The position numbers and the translations under genes were made by a program. This document shows positions 25,644-35,085 of a DNA stretch of 64,000 nucleotides, one piece after another. How positions within the stretch are numbered: the first letter of the stretch is position 1; every line of letters starts with the position of its first letter. The notes beneath the pieces are model-generated. The model was not told where the DNA came from. It did no database searches and saw only the letters and a program-made list of their open reading frames with translations. This stretch comes from Polymorphospora lycopeni (GTDB lineage Bacteria > Actinomycetota > Actinomycetes > Mycobacteriales > Micromonosporaceae). The DNA is taken from assembly GCF_042237075.1 (NCBI RefSeq), contig NZ_JBCGDC010000009.1:1-64000 (forward strand). The letters run 5' to 3'.

Positions 25644-26862
25644 GGACGGTGCCGTCCTTGAGCCGGTTGAACGGCAGGTACGCCGGCTGGTACGGGAAGC
25701 GCGCGGCGGCCTCCTCGTCCAGTTCGACACCGATGCCGGGCTGGGTGCCGGGGTGCAGGTAGCCGTCGGTGAAGGTGAACGACTGGCGGAACACCTGGTT
25801 GGTCAGTTCGCCGTGCCGCATGTACTCCTGGATACCGAAGTTGTGGATGGCCAGGTCGAGGTGCAGCGCGGCGGCCATGCCGACCGGCGAGATGTCGGTC
25901 GGGCCGTGGATGCCCGACTTGATTTGGTACTGGGCGGCGAAGTCGAGCAGTTTGCGCATCGCGGTGATGCCACCGGTGTGGGTGACCGCGGACCGCACGT
26001 AGTCGATCAGCTGTTCCCGGATGAGGGTCTGGTAGTCCCAGACGGTGTTGAAGACCTCGCCGATGGCGAGCGGCGTGGTGGTGTGGTGGCGGACCAGCCG
26101 CAGCGCCTCCTGGTTCTCCGCCGGGGTGCAGTCCTCCAGCCAGAACAGGTCGTACGGCTCGAGGGCCTTGCCGAGCTTGGCGGCCTGGATCGGGGTCATC
26201 CGGTGGTGGCCGTCGTGCAGCAGCGGCAGTTCCGGTCCGAACTCGCTCCGGACCGCCTCGAACACGCCGGGCAGGTGCCGCAGGTACGCCCGGGTGTCCC
26301 AGTCCTCCTCGGCCGGCAGCGGGATGCGCTGGGCCGGCTCGTAGTCGTAGCGCTTGCCGTCGATGCTGGGCTGGGCGGCGACGCCGTACACGGCGTTGAT
26401 GCCGGGCACGGAGGTCTGCACCCGGATCGCCCGGAAACCGAGGTCGAGGTGGGCGCGGATCGAGTCGAACAGTTCCGGCAGGTCGCGGCCGGAGGCGTGG
26501 CCGTACGCCATGGCGCCGGTGCGGGAGGCGCCGCCGAGCAGTTGGTAGAGCGGCATGCCGGCGGCCTTGGCCTTGATGTCCCACAGCGCGACGTCGACCG
26601 CCGCGATGGCCGCCATCGTGACCGGCCCCCGCCGCCAGTACGCCGAGCGGTAGAGGAACTGCCAGGCGTCCTCGATGTTGTGCGCGTCCCGCCCGAGCAG
26701 CAGCGGCACCACGTGGTCCCGCAGGTACGAGGCGACGGAGAGTTCGCGCCCGTTGAGTGTGCCGTCGCCCAGCCCGGTGATGCCGTCCTCGGTTGTGATC
26801 TTCAATGTCACGAAGTTGCGGTCCGGGCTGGCGACGATGACGTCGGCGGCGACGATCTTCAC
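25633..26862 (-). CDS. manD: D-mannonate dehydratase-type enolase superfamily enzyme (ManD/RspA)
   Basis: A 409-residue enzyme from GTG 26862 (VKIVAADVIV) with GAAAGG upstream. It matches the ManD/RspA branch: AHNIEDAWQFLYRSAYWRRGPVTM near residue 60, metal ligands in LLHDGHH (Asp, with His two later), FWLEDCTP and AIGEVFN, and IHGPTDISPVGMAA. ManD enzymes convert D-mannonate, some also D-gluconate, to 2-keto-3-deoxygluconate, the substrate of the kinase encoded just upstream in the operon. The exact aldonate cannot be settled from sequence. Confidence 0.88.
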   Translation of the reverse strand: MKIVAADVIVASPDRNFVTLKITTEDGITGLGDGTLNGRELSVASYLRDHVVPLLLGRDAHNIEDAWQFLYRSAYWRRGPVTMAAIAAVDVALWDIKAKAAGMPLYQLLGGASRTGAMAYGHASGRDLPELFDSIRAHLDLGFRAIRVQTSVPGINAVYGVAAQPSIDGKRYDYEPAQRIPLPAEEDWDTRAYLRHLPGVFEAVRSEFGPELPLLHDGHHRMTPIQAAKLGKALEPYDLFWLEDCTPAENQEALRLVRHHTTTPLAIGEVFNTVWDYQTLIREQLIDYVRSAVTHTGGITAMRKLLDFAAQYQIKSGIHGPTDISPVGMAAALHLDLAIHNFGIQEYMRHGELTNQVFRQSFTFTDGYLHPGTQPGIGVELDEEAAARFPYQPAYLPFNRLKDGTVHDW

Positions 26863-26888
26863 GAGAGGTGCCTTTCTCGGGGTGGTGC

Positions 26889-27896
26889 TCAGCGGAGGGT
26901 GGTGCCGGCGACGCTGCCGGTGATGAGGGACAACTCGTCGCGGCGGGGCAGGCCCTCCCAGTCGCCGCTGGCGACGACCGCGAAGGCGCCGAGCGCCACC
27001 GCGCGCCCGAGCCGGCCGGTGAGGTCCAGCCCGTCGAGGTGCCCGGAGAGGTAGCCGGCGGTGAACGCGTCGCCGGCCCCGACGGTGTCCACGGCGGTGA
27101 CGGGCACCGCCGCGACGGGCGTGACACCGTCGCGAGTGTAGGCCCGGGCGCCGTCGGCGCCGAGCTTCACCAGCACCGTGTGTACGCCTCGACGGAGCAG
27201 GCCGGCAACCGCGGTGCCCTCGTCGGCACCGGGTTCGGCGACCAGGTCCAGTTCGTCGGCGGAGGCGACGACGATCGACGCGTACCCGGCCAGCGGGACC
27301 AGGGCGGCGCGGGCGGCTTCCCGCGACCAGAGCCGGGCCCGGTGGTTGACGTCGAGACAGACCGGCGTGCCCACGGCCGCCGCCTCCCGCGCCACCCACG
27401 TCACGGCCTCGCGGGCGCTGTCGGACAGCGCCGGGGTGACCCCGCTCAGGTGCACCAGGCGCGGCCCGGCCGCGAGCGGTCCACGCAGGTCGTCGACGCC
27501 GAGCGCCGATCCCGCCGACCCGGCCCGCTGGTAGATCACCCGGGTCAGGTCGGCGGTCCGCCGCTCCAGGAACATCAGGCCGGCCGGCCGGTCCGGGTCA
27601 CGGCGGACCCCGTACGTGTCGACCCCCTCGGCACGAAGCTGGCGCAGCACGAACTCACCCAGCTCGTCGTCGCTGACCCGGCCGACCCAGGCGGCCCGGT
27701 GGCCGAGCCGGGCCAGTCCGATCGCGACGTTCGACTCGGCGCCGGCCAGGTGCATGGTCAGCGACCCGCCGAGGTTCAGCGGGGCGGACGACCGCAGCGA
27801 CACCAGCGCCTCGCCGACGGTCAGCACGTCGACGCCGCCCAGGCCGGCATCCGGCTCGGGCGCGGGCCGGCTCGGGGCGGCGGTGAGGTCGCTCAT
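26889..27896 (-). CDS. kdgK: 2-keto-3-deoxygluconate kinase (PfkB family)
   Basis: A 335-residue ribokinase/PfkB-fold sugar kinase. VLTVGEALVSLRS opens the fold, GGSLTMHLAGAESNVAIGLARLG (near residue 43) is the N-terminal signature and DTVGAGDAFTAGYL (near 278) is the C-terminal signature with the catalytic Asp in GAGD. Position between an aldolase and an aldonate dehydratase identifies the substrate as KDG. Its ATG overlaps the aldolase stop by 4 nt. Confidence 0.9.
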   Translation of the reverse strand: MSDLTAAPSRPAPEPDAGLGGVDVLTVGEALVSLRSSAPLNLGGSLTMHLAGAESNVAIGLARLGHRAAWVGRVSDDELGEFVLRQLRAEGVDTYGVRRDPDRPAGLMFLERRTADLTRVIYQRAGSAGSALGVDDLRGPLAAGPRLVHLSGVTPALSDSAREAVTWVAREAAAVGTPVCLDVNHRARLWSREAARAALVPLAGYASIVVASADELDLVAEPGADEGTAVAGLLRRGVHTVLVKLGADGARAYTRDGVTPVAAVPVTAVDTVGAGDAFTAGYLSGHLDGLDLTGRLGRAVALGAFAVVASGDWEGLPRRDELSLITGSVAGTTLR

Positions 27897-28519
27897 GGTC
27901 GGGTCGCGGCGACGAAGGCCCGGGCCCGCTCGCGCAGGGCGTCGACGTCGCCGCCGGACGCGGCGTCACCCACCAGCGGGCCGCCGACCCCGACCGCGAT
28001 CGCCCCGGCCGCCAGGTAGGCGGGCAGCTCGGCCAGGCCCACCCCGCCGACCGCGACGAACGGGATGTTCGGGAACGGGTCGCGCACCGCCTTGAGGTAC
28101 GCCGGCCCGCCCACCGACGCCGGGAAGAGCTTGACCGCGCTGGCGCCCTGCCGTACCGCCGCGTACGCCTCGGACGGGGTGAGCGCGCCCGCGGCGACCG
28201 GCAGGCCACGGCGGGCCGCCTCGCCGATCGACTCGACCACCGCCGGGGTCACCACGAACTGGGCGCCGGCAGCGGCCACGTCGGCCACGTCGGCGGCGGT
28301 CAGCACGGTGCCGGCGCCGACGAGACAGCCCGCCGGGGCGGTCGCCCGGATCGCCTCGATCGCCTCGCAGGCGCCGGGGGTGGTCAGCGCCACCTCGACG
28401 ATCGACACGCCCTCGGCCAGCAGGGCGGTGCCGGCCGCGATCGCGGCGGCGGTGTCGGTGCCCCGGATGATCGCCAGCAGGCGGGTCGCGGCGAGTTCGG
28501 CGGTGAGGTCGACAGTCAT
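27893..28519 (-). CDS. eda: KDPG aldolase
   Basis: A 208-residue class I aldolase of the KDPG/KHG family that splits 2-keto-3-deoxy-6-phosphogluconate (or the galactonate analogue) to pyruvate and glyceraldehyde-3-phosphate. VEVALTTPGA carries the catalytic Glu and SAVKLFPASVGGP the Schiff-base Lys; GAGTVLT is the usual phosphate/substrate loop. ATG 28519 lies 3 nt past the upstream stop; an alternative start at 28528 would overlap the dehydratase by 7 nt. Confidence 0.9.
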   Translation of the reverse strand: MTVDLTAELAATRLLAIIRGTDTAAAIAAGTALLAEGVSIVEVALTTPGACEAIEAIRATAPAGCLVGAGTVLTAADVADVAAAGAQFVVTPAVVESIGEAARRGLPVAAGALTPSEAYAAVRQGASAVKLFPASVGGPAYLKAVRDPFPNIPFVAVGGVGLAELPAYLAAGAIAVGVGGPLVGDAASGGDVDALRERARAFVAATRP

Positions 28520-28521
28520 GA

Positions 28522-29670
28522 TCACCATTCCGCGTAGGAGCCGTCGAAGTGCCGGAACGTCGGGCTGCGCCAGGCGTGTCCGCGCTTGTCCGCCGCCCGT
28601 ACCGCCTGCTCGTCGATCTCGATGCCCAGCCCCGGCGCGGTGAGCCGCTGGACGTACCCGTCGACGAAGTTCAGCGGCTGCTGGTCGACGCAGTAGTCGA
28701 GCACCTCGGCGCCGAGGTTGTAGTGGATGCCGATGCTCTGTTCCTGGATCAGGTAGTTCGGCGTGGCGAAGCCGACCTGCAGGCAGGCGGCCAGGGCGAT
28801 CGGGCCGAGCGGGCAGTGCGGGGCGAGTTGTACGTCGTAGACCTCCGCCAGCGCGGCGATCTTGCGTACCTCGGTGATGCCGCCGGCGTGCGAGAGGTCC
28901 GGCTGCGCCACCGCGATGCCGGCCTGGAGCACGGGCAGGAACTCCTGCCGGTTGTAGAGCCGTTCCCCTGTGGACACCGGGGTGGTGGTCGAGCGGACGA
29001 ACTCGCCGATCAGGTGCGAGTTCTCCGGGACCACCGGCTCCTCCAGGAACAGCGGCCGGTACGGCTCCAGCAGCGGCGCGACCCGGCGGGCGTTGGCGAG
29101 GGTGAACCGGCCGTGGAAGTCGACGGCCACGTCCCGCTCGTCGCCGAGCACCTCGCGGGCGGCGGCCACCCGGGCCACCACCGCGTCGAGTTCGGCGACG
29201 GAGGCGACCGGGCTCATCCGCCCGGAGGCGTTCATCTTCACCGCGGTCAGCCCGGCTTCCACCCGGGCGGCGATGTGGTCGCGGACCTCGTTCGGCTCGT
29301 CACCGCCGACCCAGCCGTAGACCCGGATCCGGTCCCGCACGGGCCCGCCGAGAAGCTGGTGTACGGGGGCGCCGTACCGCTTGCCGGCGATGTCCCACAG
29401 CGCCTGGTCCAGGCCGGCGACCGCGCTGGCCAGGATCGGGCCGCCCCGGTAGAAGGAGCCCTTGGTCATCACCTGCCAGTGGTCCTCGATCCGCAGCGCG
29501 TCCTGGCCGATGAGCACCTCGCTGAGCTGCTCCACGGCGGTGCGGACGGTCTCGGACCGGCCCTCGCAGGTCGCCTCGCCCCAGCCGACGAGTCCGTCGG
29601 TGGTCTCCACCCGGACGAACAGCCAGCGGGGCGCGACGAGGAAGGTCTCGACGCGGGAGATGATTGTCAT
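28522..29670 (-). CDS. dgoD: D-galactonate dehydratase-type enolase superfamily enzyme
   Basis: A 382-residue enzyme of the mandelate racemase/muconate lactonizing group. Active-site residues match DgoD: VDFHGRF (Asp metal ligand and His), FLEEPV, STGERL, and APHCPLGPIAL with the general-base His. DgoD converts D-galactonate to 2-keto-3-deoxygalactonate. Because the same operon also has a ManD-type enzyme and one keto-deoxy-sugar kinase and aldolase, the two dehydratases probably feed epimeric aldonates into one pathway (inference). It begins 6 bp after the permease stop. Confidence 0.88.
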   Translation of the reverse strand: MTIISRVETFLVAPRWLFVRVETTDGLVGWGEATCEGRSETVRTAVEQLSEVLIGQDALRIEDHWQVMTKGSFYRGGPILASAVAGLDQALWDIAGKRYGAPVHQLLGGPVRDRIRVYGWVGGDEPNEVRDHIAARVEAGLTAVKMNASGRMSPVASVAELDAVVARVAAAREVLGDERDVAVDFHGRFTLANARRVAPLLEPYRPLFLEEPVVPENSHLIGEFVRSTTTPVSTGERLYNRQEFLPVLQAGIAVAQPDLSHAGGITEVRKIAALAEVYDVQLAPHCPLGPIALAACLQVGFATPNYLIQEQSIGIHYNLGAEVLDYCVDQQPLNFVDGYVQRLTAPGLGIEIDEQAVRAADKRGHAWRSPTFRHFDGSYAEW

Positions 29671-29676
29671 CGTCGA

Positions 29677-30492
29677 TCAGCCCTTCGTCGCACCGGCGGT
29701 GAGGCCGGAGACGATGTACTTCTGCACGAACAGCGCGATGACCATGATCGGCAGGGTGACCACGGTGGTCGCCGCCATCAGACCGCCCCAGTCGATGCTG
29801 GCGTACCCGACGAAGTCGAAGATCGCCACCGGCAGGGTCTTCGTGTTCGCGCCGGAGAGCACCAGGGCGAACATGAAGTTGTTCCAGGAGAAGATGAACG
29901 ACAGGATGCCGGCGGTCGCGATGCCCGGCACGGACAGCGGCAGGGTGATCCGGCGGAACGCGCCGATGGGGGTCAGCCCGTCGACCTGGGCCGCCTCCTC
30001 GAGTTCGTCCGGCAGGCCGTCGAAGAAGCCCATCATGATGTAGACGATCAGCGGCAGCGACACGAACATGTGGCTCAGGATCAGCACGCTGAAGCCGCCG
30101 ACCATGCGCAGGTTCGAGAAGACGTAGTACCAGGGCACCAGCAGCGAGACGCCGGGGATGACCCGGGCCATCAGCACCACGAGCGCCGACTTCTTCATGT
30201 TGAAGCGGCTCATCGAGTACGCGGCCGGCACGCCGAGCAGCAGCGACAGCGCGGTCGCCGCGAAGGCCACCCAGAGGCTGTTGACGATGAACTGGACGTA
30301 GTTGGCCTGTTGCAGGACGGTGCCGTAGTTGTCCAGGGTGGGCGTGAAGATCAGCGCCTTGCTGGAGTCGTAGATGTCGACGTTGGTCTTGAACGACGCG
30401 GCGACCATCCACAGCAGCGGCGCCACCAGCGAGAGCACCACGAGGACCAGCGCCACCGCGCGGAAGACCTTGAACCCGGAGCGTGCCTTCAT
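29677..30492 (-). CDS. carbohydrate ABC transporter permease 2 (MalG type)
   Basis: A 271-residue inner-membrane permease with six predicted helices. The cytoplasmic EAA loop is EAAQVDGLTPIGAFRRITLPLSVPG (near residue 180). ATG 30492 has an AGGAGG site and overlaps the preceding permease stop by ATGA. With its partner it imports the sugar acid used by the downstream enzymes. No ATPase gene is in the operon. Confidence 0.9.
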   Translation of the reverse strand: MKARSGFKVFRAVALVLVVLSLVAPLLWMVAASFKTNVDIYDSSKALIFTPTLDNYGTVLQQANYVQFIVNSLWVAFAATALSLLLGVPAAYSMSRFNMKKSALVVLMARVIPGVSLLVPWYYVFSNLRMVGGFSVLILSHMFVSLPLIVYIMMGFFDGLPDELEEAAQVDGLTPIGAFRRITLPLSVPGIATAGILSFIFSWNNFMFALVLSGANTKTLPVAIFDFVGYASIDWGGLMAATTVVTLPIMVIALFVQKYIVSGLTAGATKG

Positions 30493-31442
30493 CGGCCGGC
30501 CTCCTGCTTCTTCTTGCGGTAGGTCAGCGCCCACATCGAGCCGATGATGATCAGGAAGAACAGGATCAGCACCGTCGAGGAGAGGCCGTACTCGTTGTAG
30601 TCGAAGCTCAGCCCGTAGGCGTACACGTTGAGGGTCTCCACCTCGTTGAACGAACCGCCGCCACGCCCCTTGGTGGCGTAGAGGATGTCGAAGGTCTTCA
30701 GCGCGTCGATACCGCGCAGCAGGACCGCGACGATCACGGTGGGCATCAGCAGTGGCAGCGTGACGTGCCGGAACCGCTGCCAGGGGCTGGCGCCGTCGAT
30801 CATCGCCGCTTCCTGCGGCTCGTCCGACAGCGAGGTCAACCCGGCGAGCAGGATCAGTACGACCATCGGCGTCCACTGCCAGATGTCGATGAAAATCGTG
30901 GTGGGCAGCGCGGTGTGCTGCCCGGCCAGCCACGGCTGCGGGCCGATGCCGATCCAGCCGAGCGCCTGGTTGGCCAGCCCGATGTTCGGATCGAAGATGA
31001 GCCGCCACATCATGCCGACGGCGACCGGGGTGGCGACCAGCGGCAGGAGGATGGCGACCCGGACCCACTTCTCGCCCTTGAACGGCCGCCACAACAGCAG
31101 GGCGATCGCCATGCCGAGGACGACCTCGAAGAGCAGCGCGACACCGGTGAACGCGGCGGTACGCCCCACGGCCGGCCAGAACCGGTCGGTGTCACCGAGC
31201 ACGTCGATGTAGTTCCGCAAACCGATGAACTCCGACTCGGCGCGGACCGAGCCGGACGAGTCGGTGAGGCTGAGGTAGATCGTCCAGCCGAGCGGGAAGA
31301 TGATCAGCGCGACGACGAAGGCCATCGCCGGGGCCGCGAAGAGCCACTTGCGATGGTCGTTGGCCCAACGCGCCCAACCGGGCGTGTCGGGCATGACGGA
31401 GGCGTCACTGGGCGCCTTGCTGGGGGCGGTTACAACTGCCAT
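30489..31442 (-). CDS. carbohydrate ABC transporter permease 1 (MalF type)
   Basis: A 317-residue membrane permease. ATG 31442 (MAVVTAPSKAP) follows the binding-protein gene. It has six helices and an EAA loop EAAMIDGASPWQRFRHVTLPLLMP (near residue 220). Upstream of its start the sequence enters the G/C homopolymer run, so the ribosome site cannot be trusted. Confidence 0.9.
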   Translation of the reverse strand: MAVVTAPSKAPSDASVMPDTPGWARWANDHRKWLFAAPAMAFVVALIIFPLGWTIYLSLTDSSGSVRAESEFIGLRNYIDVLGDTDRFWPAVGRTAAFTGVALLFEVVLGMAIALLLWRPFKGEKWVRVAILLPLVATPVAVGMMWRLIFDPNIGLANQALGWIGIGPQPWLAGQHTALPTTIFIDIWQWTPMVVLILLAGLTSLSDEPQEAAMIDGASPWQRFRHVTLPLLMPTVIVAVLLRGIDALKTFDILYATKGRGGGSFNEVETLNVYAYGLSFDYNEYGLSSTVLILFFLIIIGSMWALTYRKKKQEAGR

Positions 31443-31468
31443 CAGATCTCCGTGGTGGGAGCCCGGGC

Positions 31469-31528
<60 letters not shown>

Positions 31529-31537
31529 CGCTCGGAA

Positions 31538-32824
31538 CTAGCGGGCCTCGTCGTCCAGGAACTTCTGGAACGCCGCGTTGGCGGTCTCGGCCGACGCGGC
31601 GGCGTCGCCACCGGTGATCGCGTCGACGATCGGCTGCCCGACGATCTCCCGGGCCTGCGCGACCCGCTCGACGACCGGCCGGTCGTGGCCGACGCCGTTG
31701 GCCAGGCTCACCGTGATCGCCTCGGCCATGTCGGCCGGGTAGGTCGAGATGCCCTCCGGGTTGTCCCAGACGGAGGTCCGGGCGCCGGGGACGCCGGCCT
31801 TCTGCTGCTCCAGCGTCTGCGCCTTGCCGGCCGCCCACTCGATGAACTTCCAGGCGTTGTCCTGGTTCCCCGAGGCGTCGTTGAGGGCCAGGCCCCACGA
31901 CGGGATGTTGTACGGCTTCGAACCGGCCGGGCCGGCCGGCATCGGCGCGAACCCGACGGTCTCGGCGACCTTCGACTTGCTCGGGTCGGTGGCGTTCTTG
32001 TAGAGCGAGTTGGCCTCCGGGTAGAAGGCGGCCTGGCCCTGGGTGAAGATCGCCATCGCCTCGGACCAGCTCATGTCGGTGCTGACGTTGGCCGGCCCGT
32101 TCTCGCGCAGCAGTCCGCCGTAGAAGGCGTACGCCTGCTTGGCCGCCTCGGTGCTCACCGCGGCGTTGCCGGACGCGTCGACGAAGTCGCCGCCGAAGCT
32201 GTACAGGAAGCTGGAGAACTGGGTGACGGCGGCGGCCTTGCCGGTCCGGGCCACGAAGCCGGCCACACCCGGGTTGTCCGCCTGGATCTTCGTCGCCTGG
32301 GCCTTCAGCTCGTCGAGCGTGGCCGGCGGGGCGCTGAAGCCGGACTTCTCCAGCAGGTCCTTGCGGTAGTAGAGGACCTGCTGCTCGGTGATGATCGGGA
32401 TGCCGACCAGCTTGTCCTCGTGGGTGGTCGCCCCGACCGGGGTCTCCTGGAAGTCGGCGAAGTCGAAGTCGGCGCTGTCCTTGGCCCGGTCGGTCAGGTC
32501 GGCGAGGTACCCGTTCTTCGCGAACAGCCGGCCTTCCTGCAGCGGCCGGTACATCATCACGTCGATGTCGCTGGAGCCGGCGTTGAGCTTGACGTTGTAC
32601 TGGTCCGAGAGCTGGTCCTCGCCGAGCTGGGTGACCTCGACCTTCAGGCCGGTCTGCTGCTCGAACTCCGGGATCACCTTCCGGATGTTCTCGGTCCACA
32701 CGTGGTTGACCAGCGTCACCCGCACGGTGTCCGATTCGCCGCCGCTACCGCCGCCGCCACAGGCGGACAGCGTCATGGCGGCTACCACCGCCAGAGATGT
32801 CCCGATTATCGATCGACGTCCCAC
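31538..32824 (-). CDS. lipoprotein solute-binding protein for the sugar-acid ABC transporter
   Basis: A 428-residue extracellular binding lipoprotein. GTG 32824 is chosen because AAGGAGAG lies 6 nt upstream; an ATG ten codons earlier lacks a site. A short basic N-terminus (GRRS), hydrophobic core and lipobox LSAC with Cys22 mark it for lipid attachment, followed by a GGGGSGGES linker. The rest is a family 1 solute-binding fold (VTLVNHVWTENIRKVIPEFEQQTG and so on). It heads the catabolic operon and lies opposite the GntR gene. Confidence 0.9.
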   Translation of the reverse strand: MGRRSIIGTSLAVVAAMTLSACGGGGSGGESDTVRVTLVNHVWTENIRKVIPEFEQQTGLKVEVTQLGEDQLSDQYNVKLNAGSSDIDVMMYRPLQEGRLFAKNGYLADLTDRAKDSADFDFADFQETPVGATTHEDKLVGIPIITEQQVLYYRKDLLEKSGFSAPPATLDELKAQATKIQADNPGVAGFVARTGKAAAVTQFSSFLYSFGGDFVDASGNAAVSTEAAKQAYAFYGGLLRENGPANVSTDMSWSEAMAIFTQGQAAFYPEANSLYKNATDPSKSKVAETVGFAPMPAGPAGSKPYNIPSWGLALNDASGNQDNAWKFIEWAAGKAQTLEQQKAGVPGARTSVWDNPEGISTYPADMAEAITVSLANGVGHDRPVVERVAQAREIVGQPIVDAITGGDAAASAETANAAFQKFLDDEAR

Positions 32825-32935
32825 GTCCGTCTCTCCTTCTGTGCTGGTCGCCACCCGCGGGGGATGGGCGTGTCACCGGTCGCCACCTCGGGGGACGGGC
32901 GCGACCTCAGCGTTTTACATCCGCTTAACTTCGGG

Positions 32936-32965
32936 ATGCTAGGCCGAAAAAGCAGACTTATACAA
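32936..32965 (-). promoter_or_regulatory. candidate promoter of the sugar-acid operon
   Basis: On the minus strand, TTGTAT and TAGCAT are spaced by 18 nt, a plausible housekeeping -35/-10 pair. It lies about 110 bp before the binding-protein start, and its -35 overlaps the palindrome at 32957. Confidence 0.35.
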
Positions 32966-32966
32966 G
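32957..32966. promoter_or_regulatory. candidate GntR operator
   Basis: CTTATACAAG is a near-perfect 10-bp palindrome (8 of 10 positions) in the divergent gap, covering the -35 of the operon promoter and 30 bp from the regulator start. Position suits repression by the adjacent GntR protein; binding is inference. Confidence 0.3.
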
Positions 32967-32995
32967 GGGGAGACCTGACTGATATGCTCTGACGC

Positions 32996-33763
32996 GTGAA
33001 TCTGCCGTCCTCGGGGGTCGCTCCCACCCAGACCGCTCCCATCGAGGCCGGCCTGCACGGACGCGTCCTCGACCACCTCGGCACCGCCATCTGCGGCGGC
33101 GACCTGGCCCCCGGGGCAGTGCTCAACATCGATGACCTGGTCGACCGCTACGCGGTGTCCCGCTCGGTGATCCGCGAAGTGCTCCGGGTGCTCGCGTCGA
33201 TGGGCTTCATCGAGACCCGTCGGCGGGTCGGCGTCATGATCCGCCCGGCCGGTCACTGGAACGTCTTCGATCCCCAGGTGATCCGCTGGCGACTCGCCTC
33301 GGCCGGACGCATCGCCCAACTCCGCTCCATCACCGAGCTACGTACGGCCGTGGAACCGCACGCCGCCTGGCTCGCCGCCCACCGCGTCAGCCACGACGAG
33401 GCCAGCGACCTGGTCGGCCTCGCCGCCAAGATGTGGGCCGCCGGCAAGGCCGGCGACGAGGACCGCTTCCTGGGCCTCGACATCGAGTTCCATCACCGGG
33501 TGCTGCGCGCCTCCGGCAACGAGATGTTCGTCAAGCTGCAGGACCTCGTGGCCGAGGTGCTCGCCGGGCGCCACCACCACCACCTCATGCCACACCAGCC
33601 GCACGAGCAGGCGCTCCAGTTGCACGCCGACGTGGCACAGGCGATCCAACGCCGGGACGGGGACGGCGCCCGCCGGGCCATGGTGCAGCTCATGGAGCAG
33701 GCGTTCGACGAGATGGCCTCGATGTGGGAGCAGGAAGGCGCCACCGGGCGGCACCCCTTCTGA
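32996..33763 (+). CDS. GntR/FadR-family regulator of the sugar-acid operon
   Basis: A 255-residue regulator from GTG 32996. Residues about 20-83 are the GntR winged helix (VLDHLGTAICGGDLAPGAVL, VSRSVIREVLRVLASMGFIETRRRVG). Residues about 100-245 are an all-helical FCD ligand-binding domain with candidate metal ligands in DIEFH (FLGLDIEFHHRVL) and HADVAQAI. A TATGCT hexamer 8 nt before the GTG suggests a leaderless transcript. Family members of this type repress aldonate and hexuronate genes and respond to a pathway acid. Divergent placement supports local control. Confidence 0.88.
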   Translation: MNLPSSGVAPTQTAPIEAGLHGRVLDHLGTAICGGDLAPGAVLNIDDLVDRYAVSRSVIREVLRVLASMGFIETRRRVGVMIRPAGHWNVFDPQVIRWRLASAGRIAQLRSITELRTAVEPHAAWLAAHRVSHDEASDLVGLAAKMWAAGKAGDEDRFLGLDIEFHHRVLRASGNEMFVKLQDLVAEVLAGRHHHHLMPHQPHEQALQLHADVAQAIQRRDGDGARRAMVQLMEQAFDEMASMWEQEGATGRHPF

Positions 33764-33802
33764 CAGCGGCGCCCGGTCGGCAACGCGTACGGCCCGCCCG
33801 AC

Positions 33803-33833
33803 GGGCCTGCCGGTCGGCGGTGCCGACAGGCCC
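33803..33833. terminator. hairpin between convergent GntR and protease genes
   Basis: GGGCCTG ... CAGGCCC outer arms with an inner TCGGC-GGT-GCCGA stem; a CCGG bulge separates them. It can terminate both convergent genes. Confidence 0.5.
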
Positions 33834-33849
33834 GGTGCGTCCGTCGGGG

Positions 33850-35085
33850 TCAGGCAAAGATCAGGTTGGTACCCCTCACCGTGATGGGGATCTGGCTGTA
33901 GTACACGTAGTTGTAGCCCGGGGTGTGGAGGGCGCCGGGGCAGGCGCTGTCCGGGACGGGGTCCGAGCCGGCGGTGATGGTGCCGAGAGCGTTCACCTTG
34001 CCGTCGGTGCGGTAGGCGACCACCGGGCCGCCGCTGTCGCCGGGAGCGACCGCGCACTGTCCGCCGGTGTGGCGGGCCTGGATCAGTGGCCCGACCATGG
34101 CGCACGGGATGCCGGCGATGGTGGTCAACAGGCCGGTCGCGGTGATCTGGACGCTGTTGCGCTCGCCGCTGGTGGCTCCGCTGGTGGTGACCCAGTTGCC
34201 GACGCGGTTGGGGACGACGCCACCGACCGCCACACGGTTGTTCGAGTAGGGGTCGCCGGTGTAGACCCTGCCTGCCGAATAGGCGCCGCCGATGATCATG
34301 GTGTCCTGGCAGGTGTCCTTGCTCTGGATGCTGCCCAACCAGACGCCCGCGCCGGTGTAGGCACTCTGACCGTTCTCGCCGCAGTGTCCGGCGGTGAGCA
34401 TCGCCGAGTTGGGTCCCAGGAAGATCGCGAAGCCGGTGGTGCACTCGCCGATCGGCGTCCGGAACCGACTGCCACCGACGTACAAGGGGACGTCGGCCTG
34501 CCGGTTGTAGGTGGCGACGGGCTTCTCGCCGGCCACGACGGTGACCGGGACGGTGGAGTCGCGTACCGCACGCGCCGCGCCGGCTCTTGCGCTGTCTCCG
34601 CCGCTGACGGTGAGCTGGATGCCGCTTCCGTCGACCTTCGGGATGGCGTTGACGACGTTCGGCACGGTGGTGAGCCCGCGGGCCGCGTTCGCCAACTCGG
34701 CCTCGGAGAACCGGGCCGGCAGCAACCTCACCGGTACGTCGTGGTTCAGGTCGGCGATCAGCGAACGCACCTCAGTTCCGGCGTCACCCTTCCAGTAGAC
34801 CCGCAGCTCGCGGTTCTCCGGAGCGGCCACGAGCCCGGCGAAGCCGGCGTTCTTCGCCGCCTCCACCTTGTCGGCGGCGGCGTTGAGGCGGGTCTGGACC
34901 TCGATCAGTTCCGACCAGGTGGCGAACCCACCGGGTACGGCGCCGGTCGGGACGGGCTTGGCGTCGACGGCTGATGCCGCCGATGTCGGGCTGGTGAGCG
35001 ACGCGGCGACAAGCACCGCCACGCCTGCGGCGACAAGTGCACGATGCAGAATCGCGCGCCTGCTCGAGGGCTGTGATCCGATCAT
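33850..35085 (-). CDS. secreted trypsin-like serine protease (S1, streptogrisin-like)
   Basis: A 411-residue extracellular protease precursor. A signal peptide spans residues 1 to about 37 (basic start, hydrophobic core, cleavage near TSAASA). A pro-region of roughly 160 residues follows (NAAADKVEAAKNAGFAG). The catalytic domain has TAGHC (His234), DTMII (Asp261 likely) and GDSGGP (Ser351); cysteines are positioned for the disulphides usual in the family. The pro-region should be cleaved on secretion. It stands alone, terminated against the GntR gene. Confidence 0.88.
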   Translation of the reverse strand: MIGSQPSSRRAILHRALVAAGVAVLVAASLTSPTSAASAVDAKPVPTGAVPGGFATWSELIEVQTRLNAAADKVEAAKNAGFAGLVAAPENRELRVYWKGDAGTEVRSLIADLNHDVPVRLLPARFSEAELANAARGLTTVPNVVNAIPKVDGSGIQLTVSGGDSARAGAARAVRDSTVPVTVVAGEKPVATYNRQADVPLYVGGSRFRTPIGECTTGFAIFLGPNSAMLTAGHCGENGQSAYTGAGVWLGSIQSKDTCQDTMIIGGAYSAGRVYTGDPYSNNRVAVGGVVPNRVGNWVTTSGATSGERNSVQITATGLLTTIAGIPCAMVGPLIQARHTGGQCAVAPGDSGGPVVAYRTDGKVNALGTITAGSDPVPDSACPGALHTPGYNYVYYSQIPITVRGTNLIFA